Shown in pieces: positions 1 to 5,512 of a DNA stretch of 10,019 bases (the first letter of the stretch is position 1; every line of letters starts with the position of its first letter). The position numbers and the translations under genes were made by a program. Below the pieces are notes generated by a model. It did not search any database and had not been told where the DNA came from. It was given only the letters and a program-made list of their open reading frames with translations. Location: assembly GCA_025363795.1 (NCBI GenBank), contig JANYLE010000325.1:1-10019 (forward strand). The letters are read 5' to 3'. Source of the DNA: Mariniphaga sp. GTDB taxonomy: Bacteria > Bacteroidota > Bacteroidia > Bacteroidales > Prolixibacteraceae.

Positions 1-518
1 GGAAAGAACCAGAAAAGAAAAAATTCACCGGCAAAATCAGAAAACGTTACTTCTCTTTGCAATTCAACTGTCTTAAAAGTCTTGGCTACAAAATACAAAC
101 AATAAAAAATGCAGAACATTGAGAATAAATGTAATGGAATAATTACACCAAGAAGACCACCCATCAGGCTGGTATCTGGTTCTCGTACGGTTTCAAAAAC
201 TCCATTAAATATTGTACTCATAGCAATAGAAATCAAGAGTATATAAATCAAGGGTGTAATCAGCAATATTTTAAATTTCTTTACTTTCATTTTCACATTA
301 CCTGGAACTTCGCTTTGTAATCCAACTCCAATTGACCAAAACCAGCCTAACAATCCACCGATACACAAAATCATAATGACTGGAAATACTCTCATCATGA
401 TCATAGGGTCATTCCCAAGGAATACCATAGGTGCCGTTAGGATCTGAATTATAAATGGTAATCCAAATGTCATCAGGAAAATCTGCCAGTGTTTTGCTTT
501 TAAAAAATTCTCAATCAT
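1..518 (-). CDS. Polytopic membrane protein of unknown function (C-terminus beyond the window)
   Basis: An open frame of 172 codons begins at an ATG at 516-518 and runs off the left edge with no stop. It begins MIENFLKAKHWQIFLMTFG. Hydrophobic stretches lie at about residues 13-30 (FLMTFGLPFIIQIL), 44-68 (FPVIMILCIGGLLGWFWSIGV), 85-102 (ILLITPLIYILLISIAM) and 121-145 (GGLLGVIIPLHLFSMFCIFYCLYFVA), which suggests at least four membrane segments. The opening FLKAKHWQ followed by a long helix resembles hypothetical integral membrane proteins that I associate with Bacteroidota; I do not know a function and found no catalytic motif. The leader is AT-rich with no clear Shine-Dalgarno site. The gene lies about 70 bp beyond the left copy of the 125-bp direct repeat, in the same orientation as the two genes on the other side. 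I am confident that it is coding and not of the role. Confidence 0.8.
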   Translation of the reverse strand, partial: MIENFLKAKHWQIFLMTFGLPFIIQILTAPMVFLGNDPMIMMRVFPVIMILCIGGLLGWFWSIGVGLQSEVPGNVKMKVKKFKILLITPLIYILLISIAMSTIFNGVFETVREPDTSLMGGLLGVIIPLHLFSMFCIFYCLYFVAKTFKTVELQREVTFSDFAGEFFLFWFF

Positions 519-588
519 TTTATTTTCAGTTTAGTTTATCAATCTTCTTTTTCTTTGCATTCGGTTTCCTGTTTCGCAGTTACTTAAG

Positions 589-742
589 GCGGGATTTAAC
601 CGGTGAACTTCCTGCGAAGTATTGCTTTTCAATTTATTAATTTCCTTTCAACGAAGCGCAACCATCAGCTTTTCAAAACCGGAAATATTGCTTTTGTCGT
701 TGCAAACGACAGACAACGAACTCCTCGTTGCAAACGAGGAGG
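589..742 (-). repeat. Dispersed ~125-bp repeat, copy 1 (downstream of the 231-aa gene)
   Basis: Positions 594-715 match 1511-1632 at a constant offset of 917 bp, with four mismatches in 122 bp by eye and no gap; weaker similarity reaches 589. The repeat carries a hairpin with arms GTCGTT/AACGAC (696-701 and 705-710, loop GCA). Unlike copy 2 it has a second hairpin at 721-741 with the same core (CGTTGCAAACG). Inside the repeat there is also a degenerate direct duplication: AACCGG followed by GAAGTATTGCTTTT near 599-626 recurs as AACCGGAAATATTGCTTTT near 678-695. The repeat starts within about 25 bp of the stop of the 231-aa gene. It could be a dispersed REP-like element or a recombination site. 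Read on the minus strand it holds an open stretch ending GFEKLMVALR and then a TGA, probably fortuitous. Confidence 0.85.
721..741. repeat. Perfect 9-bp inverted repeat with a 3-nt loop
   Basis: Arms CTCCTCGTT (721-729) and AACGAGGAG (733-741) are perfect reverse complements around the loop GCA. It stands next to the shorter hairpin at 696-710, which shares the loop and inner stem. Copy 2 of the repeat lacks it, so it was gained or lost after the duplication. No T-tract follows on either strand, so it is not a classic terminator. Confidence 0.8.
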
Positions 743-757
743 ATCGGGTTGCCTATT

Positions 758-781
758 CTCTCATTTATAAATTTGTGAGAG
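758..781 (-). terminator. Weak stem-loop overlapping the stop of the 231-aa gene
   Basis: CTCTCA (758-763) pairs with TGAGAG (776-781) around an AT-rich 12-nt loop that contains the TAA stop at 765-767. There is no T-tract, so it may only protect the 3' end or be chance. Confidence 0.25.
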
Positions 782-1460
782 TTATAAAATTTATAAATTT
801 TCTTCCATTCTTAGTAACACGATCCCCAAGCAAAGCCCACCCATGACTTGATGTCATCGCCGAAAATATATTACTGTCGGTGTTCAAGAAACCGTAATTG
901 TAAAGGTCTTTAAATCCCAATTTGATTATATCAAGCGTCACATCATCAATTACAAATGGAAAGAAATCACTAAATCCTCCTTGTATTTTGGATTCATCAA
1001 TCTGCTTAAATTTCAAATATTCATGAGGTGATGACATAAAAGTTAAAATTTGAATATGAAGTAATGATAAACTCTCAACTAAGTTCAAGTAGTATTCTTT
1101 CTCATTTTGCGATACATCATAATCTGTTAAAGAATTTATCAATATCGCTTTATATGCAATTATTTTTTCTTTCTGATAATTCTCAACCGCACCTTTAAAG
1201 CACTTTTCAAAAATGAATGCGAATTCATCTGTTAAAATGTACTTTTCGTTTATTTCTGTTTTTACGTTTTTTATGTCGTTGGCTAAATTCTGAGCAAACT
1301 CTTCAAGTCTTAGCTGTCTTTGAGAAGGAATGTAGTCAGAAATTAAAGAAGAAAGTCCACCAGTAAATGGTGCAGTCGCTAGAACAGCTTTGAATATATT
1401 AATAATATGCTCTGCTGACCCTGATTTTCTTAATTGCATTTCAATCTTGTCTATATTCAT
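765..1460 (-). CDS. Hypothetical 231-aa protein, AT-rich, repeat-flanked
   Basis: The frame runs from an ATG at 1458-1460 to a TAA at 765-767. I recognise no catalytic motif. A moderately hydrophobic, Gly/Ser-containing segment sits at about residues 19-44 (IINIFKAVLATAPFTGGLSS), which could be a membrane-seeking helix or a buried core helix. It is followed by a charged helical region (47-75), a conserved-looking stretch TDEFAFIFEKCFKGAVENYQ (about 77-96), a helical middle, and a C-terminal part with FKDLYNYGFLNTD (183-195) and LLGDRVTKNGRKFINFI (210-226). The last part resembles a small winged-helix or 'layer-and-helix' tail only loosely. It has the look of a widespread family of unknown function often seen near mobile or defence genes, but I cannot name it. 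It is visibly more AT-rich than the hydrolase at 5684-7603, and it sits between two copies of a 125-bp repeat, which suggests acquisition by transfer. Its start is about 50 bp after copy 2, leaving little room for a promoter outside the repeat. Confidence 0.8.
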   Translation of the reverse strand: MNIDKIEMQLRKSGSAEHIINIFKAVLATAPFTGGLSSLISDYIPSQRQLRLEEFAQNLANDIKNVKTEINEKYILTDEFAFIFEKCFKGAVENYQKEKIIAYKAILINSLTDYDVSQNEKEYYLNLVESLSLLHIQILTFMSSPHEYLKFKQIDESKIQGGFSDFFPFVIDDVTLDIIKLGFKDLYNYGFLNTDSNIFSAMTSSHGWALLGDRVTKNGRKFINFITLTNL

Positions 1461-1491
1461 TGTATCATTTTTAAACCTTTAGCTAATGCCT

Positions 1492-1503
1492 TGCATACAT
1501 GCA
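1492..1503. promoter_or_regulatory. Small palindrome in the leader of the 231-aa gene
   Basis: TGCAT/ATGCA arms around AC lie about 35 bp upstream of the start at 1460, between copy 2 of the repeat and the gene. It could be an operator half-pair; a 5-bp arm is short enough to be chance. Confidence 0.25.
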
Positions 1504-1505
1504 GA

Positions 1506-1640
1506 GCGGAATTTAACCGGTGAACTTCCTGCGAAGTATTGCTTTTCAATTTATTAATTTCCTGTCAACGAAGCGCAACCATCAGCTTTTCAAAACCGGA
1601 AGTAATGCTTTTATCGTTGCAAACGACAGACAGCAAAGGA
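1506..1640 (-). repeat. Dispersed ~125-bp repeat, copy 2 (downstream of the DUF3800 gene)
   Basis: This is the second copy of the element at 589-742, in the same orientation, ending about 20 bp from the DUF3800 gene stop. It keeps the GTTGCAAAC hairpin core (1612-1627, with one arm position changed so that the stem is shorter) but lacks the extra 9-bp-arm hairpin of copy 1. After 1632 the copies diverge and then share GGATCG again (copy 1 741-746, copy 2 1639-1644), consistent with a ~19-bp indel in one copy. On the minus strand both copies end in the heptamer GTTAAAT (1511-1517 and 594-600), before the next gene begins. Confidence 0.85.
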
Positions 1641-1658
1641 TCGAGGTGCTATAGCCAG

Positions 1659-2765
1659 TTATTCTTTAAAATCCAGGTTAAATACTGTTGATTTATCAGT
1701 CTCAGTATTATCTAGATTTATACTATTAATATCAAAATTAAGTAGCCCTAATACATAATCTGCTAATTCATCCTTTGCTTTACCTAGGCTATCAGGATTA
1801 TGAATCCGCCTATTTATAGAAGATGTGAATAAATCAACTATTTGAATATTATAATTATATTTTGATTCGACAGCAACAAAGTCTCCCAAATATAAATCCG
1901 ATTTTTTTTGTCTTGTGATTCTTTCTTTTAGATTCTCAATTTTTAATTGGTCAATTCCTTTCTCTTCTTCATCCAACCATACTTGTAATAGTCGTGGAAG
2001 AGGAGCTCTCCCTGTTGAATTCTCATGATTAATTCCTTTATGGATAAGATGAAAAGTTAAATCTGTAATTGCAGAATTCAAGTCACTAATTCCTCTTTTA
2101 TTTACTACTATAGCTTTAAATCCAATAGTCGGATTTAGTTTTAAATATTTCAGAAAAAACTCTTTATAGGTGTCCAATTTATGATTGCTTACCTCTGCGA
2201 AGTGAAATTCATAATCAATTTTATTCAGTTCAAGCCATTCATTTATTTTACGATTAGCTTGGAAGGATTTAAATCCATCGACAATCCATAAACTACCAAC
2301 TGACAAATAATCTTGGGTTTTACCTGTCTCATCAACATATACAGAATACATTGGAAGACCTGCAGGTTTTTCTTCAATTGCCTCCTCCCGCATTTCTTCG
2401 GCTAAAACACCTCTATGTCTTCTTACTTTCTCATCAGCTTGAAATAGTTTATAATCATTTTGAATTCTTGCACGAGAACGTGTCAATGAATTAATCATCG
2501 TAAGTTTTTTTAAATCCTCCTTCGTAATATGACAACCATTAAATTTATCACCTTCAAATGTGCTCCAATAAAGCCATGCCAATTCAATATCTGAATTTCT
2601 AGCAATAGAATAATTATTAAGAATGAATCCTACCTTATCATGTTTTGTCTCAAGATTACCACTTAGTACTTTGCTCAATAAATCTTGTTTCTCTTTTTCG
2701 ATTTTTTCTTCACGCTCGGAATTTGATTCACTAATTTCATCTTTATTTAATTCATCATTTTCCAT
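1659..2765 (-). CDS. DUF3800 domain protein with N-terminal helical extension
   Basis: A 368-aa protein from an ATG at 2763-2765 to a TAA at 1659-1661. The C-terminal half has the hallmarks of DUF3800, an RNase H-like fold family: MYSVYVDETGKTQDYLSVGSLWI (about 139-161, acidic pair D145/E146), YEFHFAEVS (185-193), VWLDEEEKG (262-270, D265) and the closing QIVDLFTSSINRR (308-320, D311). These acidic residues are spaced as expected for a metal-dependent nuclease-like site, although enzymatic activity is not established for the family as far as I know. The N-terminal part is charged (1-33) and is followed by KVGFILNNYSIARNSDIELAW (about 44-64) and RARIQNDYKLFQADEKVRRHR (98-118), helical blocks that look nucleic-acid-binding and that I associate with phage and mobile-element proteins. 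DUF3800 proteins often occur in accessory and phage-defence neighbourhoods. AT-rich composition and the flanking repeat support a mobile origin. The domain call is firm; the role is inference. Confidence 0.85.
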   Translation of the reverse strand: MENDELNKDEISESNSEREEKIEKEKQDLLSKVLSGNLETKHDKVGFILNNYSIARNSDIELAWLYWSTFEGDKFNGCHITKEDLKKLTMINSLTRSRARIQNDYKLFQADEKVRRHRGVLAEEMREEAIEEKPAGLPMYSVYVDETGKTQDYLSVGSLWIVDGFKSFQANRKINEWLELNKIDYEFHFAEVSNHKLDTYKEFFLKYLKLNPTIGFKAIVVNKRGISDLNSAITDLTFHLIHKGINHENSTGRAPLPRLLQVWLDEEEKGIDQLKIENLKERITRQKKSDLYLGDFVAVESKYNYNIQIVDLFTSSINRRIHNPDSLGKAKDELADYVLGLLNFDINSINLDNTETDKSTVFNLDFKE

Positions 2766-2854
2766 ATCAGTTTATTTTATGCAGAAGATGTTCTTAATAA
2801 TTAGTTGTAATTTGTTTATACATGCACCTCGTTTCTAAAAAAGTGCACAATATT

Positions 2855-2870
2855 TTTGTAAATGTACAAA
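2855..2870 (-). promoter_or_regulatory. Candidate operator upstream of the DUF3800 gene
   Basis: TTTGTA (2855-2860) and TACAAA (2865-2870) form a perfect 6-bp inverted repeat with a 4-bp spacer, about 90 bp upstream of the start at 2765. On the minus strand the right arm reads TTTG, and a TTTG element is part of Bacteroidota sigma-ABfr promoters, but no convincing -7 box follows at the usual spacing. Repressor site or promoter element are both possible. Confidence 0.35.
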
Positions 2871-2876
2871 TAACTT

Positions 2877-3037
2877 TTACCAATCATCAAGTGATGAATT
2901 TATTTTTTGTAAACATTTTTCATCGTCATCAATATCCATCTAATTCGCCTTGTAGGCTTTAGAAACTTCACGCCATCCTTATTATGCTTCTTACCGGATG
3001 GCAGCACAACAACAGATATGGTAAAGTTTGAAAACGC
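2877..3037 (-). pseudogene. Possible decayed short gene
   Basis: On the minus strand a coding-like reading starts near 3037 (AFSNFTISVVVLPSGKKHNK), needs a one-base shift near 2973, continues WREVSKAYKAN, hits a TAG, and resumes in the same frame as MDIDDDEKCLQKINSSLDDW before a TAA at 2877-2879. The tail, with GW..., an acidic run and a final DDW, vaguely resembles the C-terminus of MazE/AbrB-type antitoxins, but this is a weak likeness. It could equally be chance. A 7-bp stem (GCCATCC 2972-2978 with GGATGGC 2996-3002) lies in the same stretch. Confidence 0.2.
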
Positions 3038-3055
3038 TTAACATCGCATAAGTCC

Positions 3056-3454
3056 ATCATTTGTTCCTCGCAGGATGCGATTCAAGCGTGTAAGGTGACC
3101 ATTCTAATCTCACAGGTTGCTATTCAAGCGTGTAAGCCGATCATTAAAATCTCACAGGTTGCTATTAAAGCGTGTAAGGTGATCATTATAATCTCACAGG
3201 TTGCTATTAAAGCGTGTAAGGCGACCATTTAAGATTGTAAGGTGACCATTAAAGAATGTAAGGTGATCATTCAAATCTCACAGGTTGCTATTAAAGCGTG
3301 TAAGGTGATCATTATAATCTCACAGGTTGCTATTAAAGCGTGTAAGGCGACCATTAAAGAATGTAAGGTGACCATTATAGAATGTAAGGTGATCATTATA
3401 ATCTCACAGGTCGCTATTAAAGCGTATAAGGTGACCATTCAAATCCCGCATGTA
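3056..3454. repeat. Tandem array of nineteen 21-bp units with 126-bp higher-order period
   Basis: The stretch divides without gaps into 19 units of exactly 21 bp. Three unit types recur: type A (GCTATTAAAGCGTGTAAGG plus TG or CG), type B (ATCATTATAATCTCACAGG plus TT) and type C (ACCATTAAAGAATGTAAGG plus TG). From 3056 the order is B A B A B A B A C C B A B A C C B A plus a degenerate last unit. The first and last units are the most diverged, as expected at array edges. Units at 3161-3307 match those 126 bp (six units) further on at 3287-3433, so part of the array grew by block duplication. On the plus strand the units read as heptapeptides (AIKACKV, IIIISQV, TIKECKV), but the unit at 3224-3244 has an in-frame TAA and there is no upstream start, so a protein-coding role is doubtful. 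Twenty-one bp is about two helical turns, so every unit presents the same DNA face. Confidence 0.95.
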
Positions 3455-3477
3455 ATTAGAAGAAGAGCTCAAATGAT

Positions 3478-3516
3478 ATTAAAAAAACTGCGGTTGACGA
3501 AATGTAACCGCAGTTT
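3478..3516 (-). terminator. Strong rho-independent terminator of the 247-aa gene
   Basis: AAACTGCGGTT (3485-3495) and AACCGCAGTTT (3506-3516) are perfect 11-bp arms around a 10-nt loop. On the minus strand the stem runs straight into seven T residues counting the stem end (complement of 3481-3487). It lies about 57 bp past the stop at 3573. The plus strand side has only a short mixed A/T tail, so it mainly serves the minus strand. Confidence 0.85.
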
Positions 3517-3572
3517 AAAAATTGATCGATGCAACACTGTATTAAAAAATCCCTGGATTCAGTTTGAATTTA

Positions 3573-4316
3573 TTATTGAATTACCGTAAATCTTAATTTC
3601 GATATTTGCTTGTATTCGTGGCTGGATGCGCCAAACAGTGATCTGATATAAGATTTTGTATCCATTGCCAGATCAACAAGGCCCGAATTTTCCTGGTATA
3701 AAATTTCGTGTCTTAAAAGCATTGCATCAACATAACTCTGATGGGTGCTGACTACGGCATCGTTCAATGTTTTTAAATTGTTGTAGTGTGCTGTCAATCC
3801 GGCCACTTGTAACTCCGGTTCGTTTGGGTTATAAAGTGGTATACTATCTAACAGGCTGATCAGCTTGTTGAAATTGGCTACGCGGTCATCGAATCCCAAC
3901 TGGGCGTTAGATTTTTCATTCACTACCTTGCCTTCGGCTTCAAGCGCTTTCTTTTCTTCTGCTGTTTTTTTTGGAGTAGCCCTTGTTCCACGCAGTTTCC
4001 GGACAATTGTTCTTGCCTGATCGTCAACCATACTGGAGGTGTCTGTTGATTCAAGCGAATTGATCACCCTTGTAATCAGATTGCTGAATGAGGCGAACGC
4101 TATTTTTCGCGCTGCAATAGCACCACTGTTAACCGAAAAGGCATCAAATACTGCTTTCATTGCATTTTTAGCGTTTTGGGAAACGTTTTGCAATGACGGA
4201 AGTTGGATGGAGCTTTTTGATGGTTTGAAAACTGCAAGCTTACTCAGTACAAAAGCGATTAAAACATCAAAGTTGACCACATTTTTTTCATGGCCGATTT
4301 CAGATCTTGTTGCCAT
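3573..4316 (-). CDS. Hypothetical Bacteroidota protein with internal duplication
   Basis: A 247-aa protein from an ATG at 4314-4316 to a TAA at 3573-3575. There is no signal peptide or membrane segment, so it is probably cytoplasmic. The protein contains two related halves. Residues about 13-75 (VNFDVLIAFVLSKLAVFKPS onward to AIAARKIAF) and about 146-208 (ANFNKLISLLDSIPLYNPN onward to DAMLLRHEILY) share NF..LI, a Pro near +18, a long helix with AV, and a closing A..R pattern. Between the halves is a basic and acidic linker around 108-135 (RGTRATPKKTAEEKKALEAE). The C-terminal stretch SGLVDLAMDTKSYIRSLFGA is strongly reminiscent of a Bacteroidota-restricted family of unknown function. The predicted structure is all-helical bundles. 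It has its own strong terminator and an isolated position, so it is a single-gene unit. I assign no function. Confidence 0.85.
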   Translation of the reverse strand: MATRSEIGHEKNVVNFDVLIAFVLSKLAVFKPSKSSIQLPSLQNVSQNAKNAMKAVFDAFSVNSGAIAARKIAFASFSNLITRVINSLESTDTSSMVDDQARTIVRKLRGTRATPKKTAEEKKALEAEGKVVNEKSNAQLGFDDRVANFNKLISLLDSIPLYNPNEPELQVAGLTAHYNNLKTLNDAVVSTHQSYVDAMLLRHEILYQENSGLVDLAMDTKSYIRSLFGASSHEYKQISKLRFTVIQ

Positions 4317-4483
4317 AACATTTAAATTACAGGTTATTAATAATGAAAATAAAATATTTATTTGAGTATTATTAATGTTAGATATGCCCTTATACAGATA
4401 CTGAAGATAAAAGTTTCGAAAAATTTAAAATAATTTCAAATATTTTTTTTCATGGCACTTTATAAACGGAATTTACCGGGGCC
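4317..4483. other. AT-rich gap upstream of the 247-aa gene
   Basis: The gap is very AT-rich and should hold the promoter of the 247-aa gene. I could not place a convincing Bacteroidota TTTG/TAnnTTTG pair. It contains a run TTATTAATAA-like near 4333-4341 and a T8 run at 4443-4450. No gene is evident. Confidence 0.4.
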
Positions 4484-4823
4484 TTACTTATCCACAATCG
4501 ATTTCTGTTTTTTCACAACGTTATTAACCAATAATCTATAGCAATTCAGCCATAACAGGCACAGAAAATTTTGCAACTCTTTTCCAGGGTATAATTTCCG
4601 GTATGGTAAAAACCGTGAGCCATATTGTGGCGTATATTGTCACTTTCATTTGTGAATATCATTTTGACGAATGTCAAATCGTTTTTCGAAAGTATCTTTT
4701 TTGCAGTATCGCAGTTTAACACATCATCGGTCATCAGCTCTTGCAATCCGTTCTTATTTACAACACTTGTATTGCCGCTTACAATTTCAATAAAGCACGT
4801 AATGCCCCTTCAAATTTAAGTGT
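4484..4823 (-). pseudogene. Decayed C-terminal fragment of a DUF4209/HEPN-like protein
   Basis: The clearest part is an open frame from about 4809 to 4546 that reads ...VSGNTSVVNKNGLQELMTDD, then a helical stretch, then SDNIRHNMAHGF. The motif N(L/I)R(H/N)xxAHG is the C-terminal signature of DUF4209 and related HEPN-like domains, which belong to large proteins often in defence islands. Only about 87 residues are present, far short of the several hundred usual, and the frame has no credible start. Two frameshifts are likely. Upstream, FEGALRALLKL reads in another frame before SGNTSVVNKNG. Downstream, the frame ends early at YG while a neighbouring frame continues FLCLLWLNCYRLLVNN and ends at a TAA at 4484-4486, as the family C-terminus would. 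Further upstream to 4962 I see no recognisable coding. It is therefore a remnant. Family assignment is moderately sure; the frameshifts are inference. Confidence 0.6.
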
Positions 4824-4962
4824 TCAAAAATCGATGGGCAGTATCCGGTTAGTTGATGATGGTTATTAGGGTTTTGTTGGTAGATGGTTCCCGCAAAACC
4901 ATATCGGGGAGCGTTATCCGACTGGTATGCGGACGAATAGATTGGAAAGAAAAATCGTCTCC

Positions 4963-5355
4963 CTATTTATTGTTGTTGATAATCTCCACCACAACGAGAT
5001 TGTCCGCATAAACCTGCCAATGTTTTACGAGGTTGTCCTTAATAACCGCTTTCCAGGCAGCCGGGACTCTCCAGTGGTTACCGTTATTCCTGTTCTGCTG
5101 GCTTTTATACGTCCCGCTGGCATAACCTAAGATGCAAATTGATGAGTCATTTTCGTATAGCTCTTCGATCTCTATTTTGTAATCGGGAAACAATCCAAAG
5201 TAGGCAATCCAGGCGATTTTCATCATCTCTTTGCCTTCTATTCTGTTGTCCTGCGAATCAACAAACAGGTGGTCATCGGTCATTAAGCTGCAAATCCTAT
5301 CCACGTCGGCATGGCTAATCGCATCCGCAAAATCAACTACAACTTTTGTTTCCAT
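4963..5355 (-). CDS. SnoaL-like / NTF2-fold protein
   Basis: A 130-aa protein, the usual length for a single SnoaL-like (NTF2 superfamily) alpha+beta barrel. The start is an ATG at 5353-5355 and the stop a TAA at 4963-4965. Recognisable family blocks in order are: an N-terminal helix VVVDFADAISHADVDRICSL (5-24), MTDDHLFVDSQDNRIEGKE (25-43), AYFGLFPDYKIEIEEL (51-66), GYASGTYK (77-84) and WRVPAAWKAVIKDNLVKHWQ (95-114), followed by VYAD. The pattern MTDD..FVDS..N..EGK followed by F.LFPDY.I is typical of the polyketide-cyclase-like branch. Members act as small-ligand isomerases, cyclases or hydrolases, or as binding proteins, and the substrate cannot be read from the sequence. There is no signal peptide, so it is cytoplasmic. 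The gene stands alone; a palindrome at 5396-5408 lies in its leader. Confidence 0.9.
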   Translation of the reverse strand: METKVVVDFADAISHADVDRICSLMTDDHLFVDSQDNRIEGKEMMKIAWIAYFGLFPDYKIEIEELYENDSSICILGYASGTYKSQQNRNNGNHWRVPAAWKAVIKDNLVKHWQVYADNLVVVEIINNNK

Positions 5356-5395
5356 ATGTTTATGGGTTTATTTATGGATCAATTCAAATTGTTGC

Positions 5396-5408
5396 GGGAA
5401 TAATTCCC
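5396..5408 (-). promoter_or_regulatory. Palindrome in the leader of the SnoaL-like gene
   Basis: GGGAAT (5396-5401) and ATTCCC (5403-5408) surround one base, about 40 bp upstream of the start. The position suits an operator; nothing else identifies the regulator. Confidence 0.3.
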
Positions 5409-5512
5409 TAAAGACTAATCAATGGGTGTTATTTTTCGGTAAAACCTTATTTTCATTCAATAAAGCTACTATATAACTCCTTTCACTTTTCCAATATTCA
5501 ATGCTATTTTTT

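Noticed and set aside
622..846. A plus-strand 74-aa ORF ending near the 231-aa gene
   Set aside because: It is made of the dispersed repeat and the antisense of the 231-aa gene end, and shows no protein-family features.
594..1640. Integron with classical attC sites
   Set aside because: The ends fit GTTRRRY and the layout is right, but no long imperfect stem with matching RYYYAAC arm is visible and no integrase lies in the window; kept only as a cassette-like hypothesis.
3056..3454. CRISPR array (regular repeats with 21-bp 'spacers')
   Set aside because: The alternating segments are themselves repeated copies, both types are only 21 bp, and there are no cas genes or unique spacers.
3242..3589. 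A plus-strand 115-aa ORF through the 21-bp repeats
   Set aside because: It starts at a GTG inside the array, ignores the same reading frame upstream of an in-frame TAA, and its tail runs through the terminator hairpin of the opposite gene, so it is not a convincing gene.
4488..4496. Perfect DnaA-box nonamer TTATCCACA as a replication origin
   Set aside because: There is only one such site, with no dnaA, dnaN or parAB gene and no cluster of boxes, so chance is likely, also because it lies in the tail of the pseudogene.
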